A program made the position numbers and the translations under genes. Below, in pieces: positions 1 through 7,490 of a stretch of 64,000 bases of DNA. Below the pieces are notes generated by a model, which saw only the letters and a program-made list of their open reading frames with translations, had not been told where the DNA came from and searched no databases. The stretch spans positions 124,001-188,000 of the forward strand of contig NZ_BMTQ01000011.1 in the NCBI RefSeq assembly GCF_014649755.1, written 5' to 3'. Origin of the DNA: Streptomyces litmocidini. Its GTDB lineage: Bacteria > Actinomycetota > Actinomycetes > Streptomycetales > Streptomycetaceae. Each line of letters starts with the position of its first letter. The stretch's first letter is position 1.

Positions 1-399
1 CGCCGCCGTCGCCACCCCACCGTGATGCCGGAGCAACGCCTTCACCTCGACGGGCACCAGCTCCATCCGCCGCGAACCCACCACGTGATGCCACGTCCAG
101 CCGTGCGGAGTCGCCACCGACGGAATCGTGTCCCACAACTCATGACCCGTCGCCGCCAGCGCCGCGTTCGCCGACACGTAGTCCGTCAGCCGCAGCTCGT
201 CGACACCGAAACCCTCCGGCGGATCGGCGATCTCCGCCGCCGCTCGCGCGTACGGCGAGAAATCCGGGTAACCACGCTCGTCCACCCGCACCCCTCTCGG
301 GTGACGGGACGCACGGACCGGATCCGGGAAATGCACGACCTGCCCGGCGTAGGCCGCGTTCGGTGGCGCGGTGTCCTGCCCGAGCCGACCTGTCGTCAT
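1..399 (-). CDS. WHH-family HNH-like nuclease, stand-alone toxin type (partial, 3' end outside window)
   Basis: The minus-strand reading frame starts at ATG 399 (MTTGRLGQDT...) and runs off the left edge. Its visible C-terminal part contains GWTWHHVVGSRRMELVPVEV followed by KALLRHHGG. This is the W-H-H plus RMxLVP signature of the WHH/LHH branch of HNH/endonuclease VII toxins, which usually form the C-terminal tip of polymorphic toxins and cut DNA or RNA. There is no long N-terminal delivery module here: about 133 codons are visible, so the nuclease looks free-standing. The ATG at 399 is preferred over the ATG at 417 because an AGGGGG ribosome site lies about 9 nt upstream. No matching immunity gene can be seen, because its downstream side is outside the window. 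The nuclease family call is good; the toxin role is inferred. Confidence 0.72.
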   Translation of the reverse strand, partial: MTTGRLGQDTAPPNAAYAGQVVHFPDPVRASRHPRGVRVDERGYPDFSPYARAAAEIADPPEGFGVDELRLTDYVSANAALAATGHELWDTIPSVATPHGWTWHHVVGSRRMELVPVEVKALLRHHGGVATAA

Positions 400-677
400 G
401 GCGGTTGCCCCCTGCATGGCGTCACTGACTGCTTGCTACCGACAGCCGACGACTGCGGCCGACTGATGCCGCACAGCCTATGCGCTGCCACAAGAGGCCG
501 AACCGGACCCGAACCCTCCGCGACCCAGAGTCACCAACTGTCACGACCCCATGACAGGCACACCATGATTCCGACACACCGAAGGCGCGTTTCGCCGCCC
601 CAGCTTCCCCATATGGCTCCCTATTTGGCAGGCTGTCCACGCAACTCGGGGGATTGCAGGAGGGGAAGACCAGCACC
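400..677. promoter_or_regulatory. Divergent intergenic region between WHH nuclease and YwqJ deaminase
   Basis: These 278 bases separate the minus-strand nuclease from the plus-strand deaminase and must hold both promoters. The stretch around 600-640 is less GC-rich than its surroundings, which is typical of a promoter area. An AGGAGGGG ribosome site at 658-665 precedes the deaminase ATG at 678. I see no convincing operator or third gene; the open frames crossing the region lack normal codon bias. Confidence 0.4.
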
Positions 678-1190
678 ATGCACACAGCAACGACGCCCAC
701 ACAGGGTGACCCACGCCTCAACTGGAGCAGCAGCGCCGAAACCACGCGCGCACCCTCCCTGCGACACCGCCGCGACGGAATCCTCCCCACCGTGGGAGCC
801 GCCCTCTCCGTCCGCGGCGAAACCCTCACGTGCACCGCGGGCCGCGGCGACCGGCCCCCCGCCCTGCACCCCCTCGTCCAGGACTTCCTCGACACCCTCA
901 CCAGCAGCCAACGGGAACGCTTCACCGGCCGCTGCCCCGAAGCCATCCTGCTCTCCCGGCACCTCACCGCCACCGAGAACAACCGCTCCAAGCGCGCCCA
1001 ACGCAAACCACTCACCCACGGCGAAGCCCGCCGCTCCCTCAAACAGGCCAAACTCACCGCCCGCCGCATCCGCGAGGACGGCGACCCCCTCCACGGCAGC
1101 TACGCCGCACCCTGCCGCTCCTGCACGGCCATGCTCGCCCACTTCGGCGTCCGCGCCGTCGACCCCACCACACCCGCCGAGAACGGCTGA
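678..1190 (+). CDS. YwqJ-like deaminase-fold toxin, stand-alone
   Basis: The 170-residue protein carries both zinc-site motifs of the YwqJ-related deaminases of bacterial toxin systems: C86-P-E88 (the CxE catalytic motif, in GRCPEAILL) and P145-C-R-S-C149 (PCxxC). These enzymes are expected to deaminate nucleic-acid bases or nucleotides. In B. subtilis, YwqJ-type domains are normally C-terminal parts of long LXG exported proteins. Here the domain has no signal peptide, WXG/LXG or repeat region, so it may act inside the cell or be a detached cassette. ATG 678 is chosen over TTG 654 because the AGGAGGGG at 658-665 would fall inside the longer version. The SUKH-3 gene follows after 9 bases, the classic toxin-immunity arrangement. 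Confidence 0.7.
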   Translation: MHTATTPTQGDPRLNWSSSAETTRAPSLRHRRDGILPTVGAALSVRGETLTCTAGRGDRPPALHPLVQDFLDTLTSSQRERFTGRCPEAILLSRHLTATENNRSKRAQRKPLTHGEARRSLKQAKLTARRIREDGDPLHGSYAAPCRSCTAMLAHFGVRAVDPTTPAENG

Positions 1191-1199
1191 CCCCACCCC

Positions 1200-1691
1200 A
1201 TGCCCGACCACCTCAACACCACCCGCTTCCCGGTCAACGTCGACGCCGCCCTCCGCGAAGCCGGCTGGCAACCCGGCCGCTGGGACATCAAACTCGCCGA
1301 AGAATGGGCCGACACCCTGCGCGCCCACATCTCCCCCGCCGGCCACCGGCACAGCGTCTTCCCCGCCGCCGTCGAAGCCTGGGCCGAATTCGGCGGCCTG
1401 CGGATCACCGCACCCGGCCACGGCCGGCAGATAGCACCCGCGGCCGTCCGCTTCGACCCCCTCGCCGGACTCCACCTCTCCCGCACCCTCGCCGACCTCG
1501 GCCGCGCCCTCGACACCGAGATCGCCCCCCTCGGCGAAGAAGGCGACCACCAGGCCGTCCTCGCCATGGACGTCGAAGGCCGCGTCTACAGCCTCGACCA
1601 CGCGGGCGACTGGTACCTCGGCAAGGACATCGACGCGGCCCTGTCGACCCTGATCACAGGCGCACAACCCACCCGCCTCACGGCCGGCTAA
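1200..1691 (+). CDS. SUKH-3 domain immunity protein
   Basis: This 163-residue acidic protein fits the SUKH-3 family: an N-terminal helix with GWQPGRW, then a conserved AVEAWAEFGGLRI core and a strand-rich C-terminal half ending in DWYLGKDIDAALSTLI. SUKH proteins neutralise secreted nuclease and deaminase toxins, and SUKH-3 members are often paired with YwqJ-type deaminases. That is the situation here, with the deaminase gene ending 9 bases upstream. The likely partner is therefore the deaminase at 678-1190, not the WHH nuclease on the other strand. The stop codon overlaps the stop of the convergent histidine kinase gene by four bases. Confidence 0.72.
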   Translation: MPDHLNTTRFPVNVDAALREAGWQPGRWDIKLAEEWADTLRAHISPAGHRHSVFPAAVEAWAEFGGLRITAPGHGRQIAPAAVRFDPLAGLHLSRTLADLGRALDTEIAPLGEEGDHQAVLAMDVEGRVYSLDHAGDWYLGKDIDAALSTLITGAQPTRLTAG

Positions 1692-3022
1692 TCGACCCGC
1701 CGCTCGACCGACCGCTCGACCGACCGCTCGACCGGCGGGGCCGGCAGCACCGCCGACACCCTGAAACCACCCGCGTCCGTCGGCCCCGACACGAACACGC
1801 CCCCGAGCCGCACGACCCGCTCACGCATCCCCACCAGCCCGTTCCCCCCGCTCGGCAACCCCACACCGGCCACCGCCGCGTCCGAAGGACCGTTCTCCAC
1901 CTGCATCGCGACCTCGGCCTCCCGATGCGCCAGACGCACCACGACCTCCGCACCCGCCGCGTGCTTGTGGACGTTCGTCAACGCCTCCTGCACCACCCGG
2001 TACGCCGTCCGCTCCACCTCCGGCGCATACGGACGCGCCTCCCCCCTCACCACCAGCTCCACCACCGTCCCCGCCAGCCGCGACTGCTCGCACAACGCCT
2101 CCAGGGCGTCCAGACACGGCCCGTCCTCGGCAGCGGCCTCAGCGGCGGCGGCAGCGGCCCGCCCGACGGCGGCGAGGGGCACGGCAACGGGAGCCGCGGG
2201 AACGGCCCCCTCCCGAAGCACCCCCAGCATCTCCCGCAACTCCGTCAGGGCCTGCCGCCCCATGTCCCCCACCAGCGCCGCGTTCCTCACCGCCTTCTGC
2301 GGATCCTTCAACGCCACCGCCTGCAACGCCGCCGCGTGCACCACCATCAACGACACCCGGTGCGCCACCACGTCGTGCATCTCCCGCGCGATCCGCGTCC
2401 GCTCCTCCTGCCGCGCCCACTGCGCCCGCTGCTCCGCCCGGTCGGCCAGCAACGACAGCTCCTGCTCCAAACTGTCCGCCCGCTCCCGCAGGCTCTCCAT
2501 CAGCCGACGCCGCGCCCCTATGTACAGACCGAAGAGCACCGGCGGAGCGTTGAGCCCGAGCGTCATGAAGAGCGAGACGCTCGGCACGTACCAGCCACTC
2601 GGATCGATGTCCTGAGCGACGTCCTGCCGCATCCGCACCACGGTCACGACGAACACCGCGAGCGTCGACATCCCCGCCAGCACGGCCGTGATCCGCCGGG
2701 GCACCTCGGAGGCGGCGAGCGTGTACAGCCCGACGATCCCCATCAGGAAACCCATCTCGGCCGGCGCGACGGCGATCGACACCAGCACCACGGCGATGGG
2801 CCGGCGACGCCGCACGAGCAGCACGGACCCCACGAGCAGCCCGAACAGCACCCCCAGCGGCACCGGCAACGAAGCCTTGCCGGCGAACCCGACGCCCTCG
2901 ACGGCACACTCCAGCGCGGACACCAGCGCGAGCACCCCGTCGAACACGGCACTCCGCCGTCTCCCCCACCACCACCAAGTCCCGACGCCCGCGGCGTCCC
3001 GGTCTGCCCCCGTTGTGGTCAT
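1688..3022 (-). CDS. NarL-type sensor histidine kinase, orphan
   Basis: This 444-residue membrane kinase has several hydrophobic segments between about residues 25 and 170. A coiled-coil linker (about 172-205) follows, then a HisKA_3 dimerisation domain with the phospho-acceptor H216 in IAREMHDVVAHR. A C-terminal HATPase domain has its N-box at VVQEALTNVHKHA and a glycine box at GGNGLVGMRERV. Such kinases phosphorylate LuxR-type response regulators, but no regulator gene adjoins this one, so its partner is unknown. ATG 3022 is chosen because the -10 hexamer TAGGGT (3035-3030) lies only 7 bases upstream, suggesting a leaderless transcript. The last residues are encoded by a 12-bp tandem repeat, giving an ERSVERSVERR tail. 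The gene is convergent with the SUKH-3 gene. Confidence 0.88.
   Translation of the reverse strand: MTTTGADRDAAGVGTWWWWGRRRSAVFDGVLALVSALECAVEGVGFAGKASLPVPLGVLFGLLVGSVLLVRRRRPIAVVLVSIAVAPAEMGFLMGIVGLYTLAASEVPRRITAVLAGMSTLAVFVVTVVRMRQDVAQDIDPSGWYVPSVSLFMTLGLNAPPVLFGLYIGARRRLMESLRERADSLEQELSLLADRAEQRAQWARQEERTRIAREMHDVVAHRVSLMVVHAAALQAVALKDPQKAVRNAALVGDMGRQALTELREMLGVLREGAVPAAPVAVPLAAVGRAAAAAAEAAAEDGPCLDALEALCEQSRLAGTVVELVVRGEARPYAPEVERTAYRVVQEALTNVHKHAAGAEVVVRLAHREAEVAMQVENGPSDAAVAGVGLPSGGNGLVGMRERVVRLGGVFVSGPTDAGGFRVSAVLPAPPVERSVERSVERRVD
1701..1734. repeat. 12-bp tandem repeat in the histidine kinase C-terminus
   Basis: The unit CGCTCGACCGAC occurs at 1701-1712 and 1713-1724, with a third, 10-base copy at 1725-1734. 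On the minus strand it adds in-frame RSVE repeats at the very end of the kinase. Being a multiple of three, it can expand or shrink without breaking the gene. Confidence 0.85.
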
Positions 3023-3029
3023 ACCCACC

Positions 3030-3035
3030 ACCCTA
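3030..3035 (-). promoter_or_regulatory. Putative leaderless -10 hexamer for the histidine kinase
   Basis: On the minus strand TAGGGT is followed by 7 bases and then the ATG at 3022. No Shine-Dalgarno sequence is present. The spacing matches transcription starting at or next to the A of the ATG. Confidence 0.5.
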
Positions 3036-3116
3036 CGGGCGGCCCCTGCCGTCAATGCGATGAACACCAGTCCCTCGAACAGTTGAATCGTTCTGATCTT
3101 CGACCCGGACGTCCGC

Positions 3117-3812
3117 ATGACGAAGCGCCCGAACGCGAAGGACGACCTCCGCGCCCGCGCGAGGGAACTCCGCCTCCAGGGCATGACCTATGACCAGATC
3201 CAGGTCGAGCCGGGCTGCTCGAAGAGTTCGATCTCGCTGTGGGTCCGGGACCTGCCGAAGCCGGAACGGAAGCGGACCCGGGAGGAGGCGTCGGAGATCG
3301 CGCGGCGGGGTCGGGAGGTCACCCTGCGCCGCCGCGAGGAGGAGCGCCAGGCGGTCAAACGCGCGGCGGCCGAAGAGATCGGGGCGATGCCGGAGCGCGA
3401 ACTCTTCCTGCTGGGCGCAGGCCTCTACTGGGCGGAGGGCACGAAGGGCAAGCCGCATGCCCGTCGGGAACGCGTGACGTTCGTGAATAGCGATCCAGGG
3501 ATGATCCGGGTCTTCAGCGCTCGGCTCGACCTCCTCGGCATCGGGCCAGACCGTCGGAGGTACTACGTGATGATCCACGAGACCGCCGACGCAGCCGGAG
3601 CCGAGCAGTACCGGGGTGATCTCGTCGGCGCCGACTCGTCGGCATTTGGCAAGACGACCCTCAAGCGCCACAACCCGCGAACCAACCGGAAGAACGTGAA
3701 TGGTGGCCACCACGGCTGCCTGGCAATCCGGATCCTCGGCAGTGCCGATCTGTACCGTCGCATCGAGGGGGCCTGGTACGGCATAGTAGGGGCGGCCGAG
3801 TCGACGGACTGA
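3117..3812 (+). CDS. HTH protein with LAGLIDADG-like motif, unknown function
   Basis: The 231-residue protein begins with a helix-turn-helix (about residues 10-46: RARARELRLQGMTYDQI ... SKSSISLWVRDL), similar to transposase or resolvase HTHs. A basic, charged helix follows (50-85). Then comes LFLLGAGLYWAEGTKGK (about 96-112), which resembles the LAGLIDADG-type core helix LxGxxxaEG of homing endonucleases and of WhiA. The C-terminal half has an HxxHHG-like segment (NVNGGHHGCLAIRI). I recall similar proteins, unnamed, in many actinomycetes. It ends 28 bases before tRNA-Gln and diverges from the histidine kinase. A DNA-binding or nuclease relic role is possible; the function is not established. 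There is no clear ribosome site before ATG 3117. Confidence 0.7.
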   Translation: MTKRPNAKDDLRARARELRLQGMTYDQIQVEPGCSKSSISLWVRDLPKPERKRTREEASEIARRGREVTLRRREEERQAVKRAAAEEIGAMPERELFLLGAGLYWAEGTKGKPHARRERVTFVNSDPGMIRVFSARLDLLGIGPDRRRYYVMIHETADAAGAEQYRGDLVGADSSAFGKTTLKRHNPRTNRKNVNGGHHGCLAIRILGSADLYRRIEGAWYGIVGAAESTD

Positions 3813-3840
3813 GCAATTGTCCGTTTCGCGGCATAAGCCA

Positions 3841-3912
3841 TCCCCTGTGGTGTAATTGGCAACACGGGTCACTTTGGATGATTTATTCCAGGTTCGAGTC
3901 CTGGCAGGGGAG
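3841..3912 (+). tRNA. tRNA-Gln (anticodon TTG)
   Basis: A full cloverleaf can be drawn. The acceptor stem TCCCCTG pairs with CAGGGGA (3905-3911). The D arm lies in GTGTAATTGGCAACAC. The anticodon stem GGTCA/TGATT closes the loop CTTTGGA with anticodon TTG, reading CAA glutamine codons. The T stem CCAGG/CCTGG closes the loop TTCGAGT. The discriminator is G3912, and a complete CCA is not encoded. A strong hairpin follows immediately downstream. Confidence 0.95.
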
Positions 3913-3923
3913 CAACCTCGGTT

Positions 3924-3952
3924 CGGGTCCTGACCATCGCGGTCAGGACCCG
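3924..3952 (+). terminator. Hairpin terminator after tRNA-Gln
   Basis: A perfect 12-bp stem with arms 3924-3935 and 3941-3952 and a 5-base loop begins 12 bases after the tRNA. There is no T-run, which is usual for Streptomyces. It separates the tRNA from glmU. Confidence 0.75.
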
Positions 3953-4022
3953 CACTCATGTCCGCCCCCCTGCCCCCCGGTATCCTTCGTGCGTCCACCA
4001 CCCAAAGCCGAAGGGCATTCCC

Positions 4023-5477
4023 GTGAGCGCCAACCGCCCGGCAGCCGTCGTCGTCCTCGCAGCGGGTGAGGGCACCCGCATGAAGTCGAAGACCCCCAAG
4101 GTCCTGCACGAGATCGCCGGGCGTTCGCTCGTCGGGCACGTCGTGTCCGCCGCCCGGGAGCTGGAGCCCGAGCACCTCGTCGTGGTCGTCGGGCACGCCC
4201 GTGAGCAGGTGAAGGGGCACCTCGACGCCCACTACGCCGGGACCCGGACCGCCGTCCAGGAGGAGCAGAACGGGACCGGGCACGCCGTGCGGATGGCTCT
4301 GGAGGAGCTGGGGGAGGCGCCGGACGGGACCGTGGTCGTCGTCTGTGGCGACACCCCGCTGCTGTCCGGGGAGACCCTCCGCGCCCTCGCCGACACGCAC
4401 GCCGCCGACGGCAACGCCGTGACCGTGCTGACGGCCGAGGTTCCGGACTCCACGGGGTACGGGCGGATCGTGCGGGACGCCGGGGGTGCCGTGACCGAGA
4501 TCGTCGAGCACAAGGACGCCTCCGTCGAGCAGCTCGCGATCCGCGAGATCAACTCGGGTGTCTTCGCGTTCGACGGGAAGCTGCTGGCCGAGGCGATCGG
4601 GCAGTTGCGGACGGACAACAGTCAGGGTGAGGAGTACCTCACGGACGTGCTGTCGATCCTGCGCGGGGCGGGTCACCGGGTCGGTGCCTCCGTGGCCGGC
4701 GACCACCGCGAGATCCTCGGGATCAACAACCGGGTGCAGCTCGCGGAGGCCCGTGGTCTGCTGAACCAGCGTCTCCTCGAGCGGGCGATGATGGCCGGTG
4801 TCACGGTGGTGGACCCCGCTTCCGTCCTCGTGGACGTGACCGTGACCTTCGAGGCCGACGCGGTGATCCTGCCGGGTACGCAGTTGCACGGTGCGACGCA
4901 CATCGCCGAGGACGCCGTGGTGGGGCCGAACACGCGTCTGACGGACGTCACCGTGGGCAGGGGTGCCCGGGTGGACAACTCGGTCGCCTTCTCGGCCTCC
5001 GTCGGCGAGGGCGCTTCGGTGGGTCCGTACGCGTACCTGCGTCCGGGGACGAACCTCGGGAAGAAGTCGAAGGCCGGTACGTACGTCGAGATGAAGAACG
5101 CGACGATCGGTGAGGGCACGAAGGTGCCGCACCTGTCGTACGTGGGTGACGCGACGATCGGCGAGTACTCGAACATCGGTGCGGCGAGCGTGTTCGTGAA
5201 CTACGACGGTGAGGCGAAGCACCACACCACGATCGGGTCTCACTGCCGTACGGGTTCGGACAACATGTTTGTGGCTCCCATCACCATCGGGGACGGGGCC
5301 TACACCGCCGCGGGGTCCGTGATCACGAAGGACGTGCCGGCCGGTTCGCTCGCCGTGGCCCGGGGCCAGCAGCGGAATATCGAGGGTTGGGTGGCCCGGA
5401 AGCGGCCCGGCAGCGCTGCCGCGCAGGCCGCTCAGGCCGCTCAGGCCGCCGCTGGGGAGTCCGCCGGCGAAAGCTGA
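4023..5477 (+). CDS. glmU: Bifunctional GlmU: GlcNAc-1-P uridylyltransferase / GlcN-1-P acetyltransferase
   Basis: This 484-residue cytoplasmic enzyme makes UDP-GlcNAc for peptidoglycan in two steps. The N-terminal domain has the nucleotidyltransferase motif LAAGEGTRMKSKTPKVLHEI at residues 13-32. The C-terminal left-handed beta-helix is seen as hexapeptide repeats and the acetyltransferase signature around KSKAGTYVEMKNATIGEG and HLSYVGDATIGEYSNIGAA. The start is GTG 4023, with GAAGGG about 9 bases upstream. A -10-like TATCCT lies near 3980. The C-terminus is a dispensable alanine-rich AAQAAQAAQAA tail. It opens the glmU-prs-rplY-pth series. Confidence 0.97.
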   Translation: MSANRPAAVVVLAAGEGTRMKSKTPKVLHEIAGRSLVGHVVSAARELEPEHLVVVVGHAREQVKGHLDAHYAGTRTAVQEEQNGTGHAVRMALEELGEAPDGTVVVVCGDTPLLSGETLRALADTHAADGNAVTVLTAEVPDSTGYGRIVRDAGGAVTEIVEHKDASVEQLAIREINSGVFAFDGKLLAEAIGQLRTDNSQGEEYLTDVLSILRGAGHRVGASVAGDHREILGINNRVQLAEARGLLNQRLLERAMMAGVTVVDPASVLVDVTVTFEADAVILPGTQLHGATHIAEDAVVGPNTRLTDVTVGRGARVDNSVAFSASVGEGASVGPYAYLRPGTNLGKKSKAGTYVEMKNATIGEGTKVPHLSYVGDATIGEYSNIGAASVFVNYDGEAKHHTTIGSHCRTGSDNMFVAPITIGDGAYTAAGSVITKDVPAGSLAVARGQQRNIEGWVARKRPGSAAAQAAQAAQAAAGESAGES

Positions 5478-5598
5478 CCGGAAACAGGTGCGTCGAACTC
5501 GGCGTACCGTGATACGTGCACACAAATTCGGCTGGCACGCACATGCGCTCGACGGGCGTGGGACCGCGGCCAGAGAACACGTCTGAGGAGACAGTGCT

Positions 5599-6573
5599 GT
5601 GACCGGGATCAAGACGACCGGCGAGAAGAAGTTGATGCTCTTCTCCGGCCGCGCCCACCCCGAGCTGGCCGAGGAGGTCGCGCACCAGCTGGGTGTCGGT
5701 CTCGTTCCCACCAAGGCGTTCGACTTCGCCAACGGTGAGATCTACGTCCGCTTCCAGGAGTCGGCGCGTGGCGCGGACTGCTTCCTGATCCAGAGCCACA
5801 CGGCTCCGATCAACAAGTGGATCATGGAGCAGCTGATCATGATCGATGCTCTGAAGCGGGCTTCCGCCCGGAGCATCACCGTGATCATTCCGTCGTACGG
5901 CTATGCCCGTCAGGACAAGAAGCACCGTGGTCGTGAGCCGATCTCGGCGCGTCTGGTGGCGGACCTGCTGAAGACGGCGGGTGCGGACCGGATCCTGACC
6001 GTGGACCTGCACACGGACCAGATCCAGGGCTTCTTCGACGGTCCGGTGGACCACCTGTCGGCGCTGCCGGTGCTGGCGGACTACGTGGGTGCGAAGGTCG
6101 ACCGTTCGAAGCTGACGATCGTCTCTCCGGACGCGGGTCGCGTGCGGGTCGCCGACCGCTGGTGCGACCGTCTGGACGCGCCGCTGGCGATCGTGCACAA
6201 GCGTCGTGACAAGGACGTCGCCAACCAGGTGACCGTGCACGAGGTCGTCGGTGACGTGAAGGGCCGTGTGTGTGTCCTGGTGGACGACATGGTCGACACG
6301 GGCGGCACGATCTGTGCCGCGGCGGACGCGCTGTTCGCGCACGGTGCGGAGGACGTGATCGTGACGGCCACGCACGGCATCCTGTCGGGTCCGGCTGCGG
6401 ACCGGCTGAAGAACTCCAAGGTCAGCGAGTTCGTGTTCACGGACACGCTGCCGGTGCCGGGTGCGCTGGAGCTGGACAAGATCACGGTGCTGTCGATCGC
6501 GCCGACGATCGCGCGTGCGGTGCGCGAGGTGTTCGAGGACGGTTCGGTGACGAGCCTCTTCGAGGAGCACTGA
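5599..6573 (+). CDS. prs: Ribose-phosphate pyrophosphokinase (PRPP synthetase)
   Basis: This 324-residue enzyme converts ribose-5-phosphate and ATP to PRPP, the precursor of purines, pyrimidines, histidine, tryptophan and NAD. Visible motifs are the flexible-loop region YARQDKKHRGREPISA and the PRPP-binding loop VCVLVDDMVDTGGTICAAA. Also present is the catalytic and regulatory VSPDAGRVRVADRW segment. The length is normal for class I enzymes. GTG 5599 follows a GAGGAG site. The 121-bp gap from glmU could hold its own promoter. Confidence 0.97.
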   Translation: MTGIKTTGEKKLMLFSGRAHPELAEEVAHQLGVGLVPTKAFDFANGEIYVRFQESARGADCFLIQSHTAPINKWIMEQLIMIDALKRASARSITVIIPSYGYARQDKKHRGREPISARLVADLLKTAGADRILTVDLHTDQIQGFFDGPVDHLSALPVLADYVGAKVDRSKLTIVSPDAGRVRVADRWCDRLDAPLAIVHKRRDKDVANQVTVHEVVGDVKGRVCVLVDDMVDTGGTICAAADALFAHGAEDVIVTATHGILSGPAADRLKNSKVSEFVFTDTLPVPGALELDKITVLSIAPTIARAVREVFEDGSVTSLFEEH

Positions 6574-6589
6574 GCCGCACGGAGGTGAG

Positions 6590-6626
6590 GAAGGGCCGTT
6601 TCCCCCGCTCGGGGGGGCGGTCCTTC
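6590..6626 (+). terminator. Hairpin after prs
   Basis: The outer arms 6590-6598 and 6618-6626 pair over 9 bases (one G-T pair). The inner CCCCC at 6602-6606 pairs with the G-run after the GCTC loop. It lies 17 bases after the prs stop and upstream of the rplY promoter area. Confidence 0.65.
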
Positions 6627-6672
6627 GTCGTTCCGTCGGGTTGATCCATTTGGGCGGGTGGGGGGCGGCGGG

Positions 6673-6796
6673 TAGACTGCCGTAGTTGCTCGGCGAGGGA
6701 GGCCGGACCCGTGTGGGTCTCGGCGGTCCGTTATCGACGCGCTCTTCGTAGCAGGCCATCGCCAGTCGTGGCCGGGTGACCACCTTTTTCGTCACC
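6673..6796 (+). promoter_or_regulatory. rplY promoter and structured 5' leader
   Basis: A -10-like TAGACT lies at 6673-6678. Two hairpins then precede the start codon. One spans 6702-6724 (GCCG+GACCC pairing with GGGTC+CGGC around GTGT, one bulged T). The other spans 6775-6796 (GGTGAC/GTCACC with a 10-base pyrimidine-rich loop). The second hairpin ends 6 bases before the ribosome site at 6803. A leader of more than 100 bases with a hairpin next to the ribosome site suggests autogenous or stress control of L25/Ctc, but this is inference. Confidence 0.45.
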
Positions 6797-6814
6797 TTCT
6801 ACGAGGAGTGCACC

Positions 6815-7399
6815 ATGTCCGAGGTCAAGCTCGCCGCTTCCGTCCGTACCGAGTTCGGCAAGGGCGCCGCCCGTTCCATCCGTCGTGAGGCCAAGGTTCC
6901 CGCCGTCGTCTACGGTCACGGCTCGGACCCGATCCACGTCACCCTCCCGGCCCACGACCTGGGTCTCGCGCTGCGTACGCCGAACGTCCTGCTCTCGCTG
7001 GACATCGACGGCACCACCGAGCTGGCGATCCCGAAGGCCGTCCAGCGTGACGCCATCAAGGGCTTCCTGATCCACGTCGACCTGCTCCTCGTGAAGCGCG
7101 GCGAGAAGGTCACGGTCGAGATCCCGGTCCAGGCCGAGGGTGAGCTCGCCGCCGGTGGCAACCTGCTGGAGCACGTGCTCGGCACCCTGTCGGTCGAGGC
7201 CGAGGCCACCCACCTCCCCGAGGCCGTCACGGTCTCCGTGGAGGGCCTGGAGGCCGGTGCCTCCATCCTCGCCAAGGACATCGCCCTGCCGAAGGGTTCG
7301 ACCCTGGTGACCGACGCCGACGCGGTCGTCATCCAGGTCCTGGCCGCGCAGGCCGAGGAGCCGGCCGCCGAGGCCGAGACCGAGGGTGCGGAGGCCTGA
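6815..7399 (+). CDS. rplY: 50S ribosomal protein L25 / general stress protein Ctc
   Basis: The 194-residue protein is the long Ctc form of L25: an N-terminal 5S-rRNA-binding domain (VRTEFGKGAARSIRREAKVPAVVYG) followed by the TL5 beta domain and an acidic alanine/glutamate tail. It binds 5S rRNA in the large subunit. ATG 6815 is preferred over an upstream in-frame ATG at 6776 because GAGGAG (6803-6808) lies 6 bases before it and MSEVKLAA is the usual family start. It is followed by a strong terminator before pth. Confidence 0.95.
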   Translation: MSEVKLAASVRTEFGKGAARSIRREAKVPAVVYGHGSDPIHVTLPAHDLGLALRTPNVLLSLDIDGTTELAIPKAVQRDAIKGFLIHVDLLLVKRGEKVTVEIPVQAEGELAAGGNLLEHVLGTLSVEAEATHLPEAVTVSVEGLEAGASILAKDIALPKGSTLVTDADAVVIQVLAAQAEEPAAEAETEGAEA

Positions 7400-7421
7400 G
7401 CCGTAGGCTCTGTCTGACGTG

Positions 7422-7460
7422 ACGGGGTGACGGGCCGTACGGGCCCGTCACCCCGTTTCT
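7422..7460 (+). terminator. Strong intrinsic terminator between rplY and pth
   Basis: A perfect 15-bp stem (7422-7436 with 7442-7456) with a 5-base loop is followed by TTTCT. It is one of the few hairpins in this window with a T-rich tail. Confidence 0.88.
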
Positions 7461-7490
7461 CTTGTACGGATACGAGGAGACCTGACGCAC

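Noticed and set aside
830..3193. A 787-codon plus-strand open frame over the deaminase, SUKH-3 and kinase genes
   Set aside because: It is almost all Pro, Arg and His, the usual out-of-frame signature in high-GC DNA.
3117..3914. An integrated element using tRNA-Gln as attachment site
   Set aside because: No integrase, no second copy of the tRNA 3' end and no plasmid-type genes are seen in the window. The gene order continues as core chromosome.
3033..5732. An 899-codon minus-strand open frame across the HTH gene, tRNA and glmU
   Set aside because: It crosses a tRNA and two well-supported genes and has His/Arg-rich random-looking sequence.
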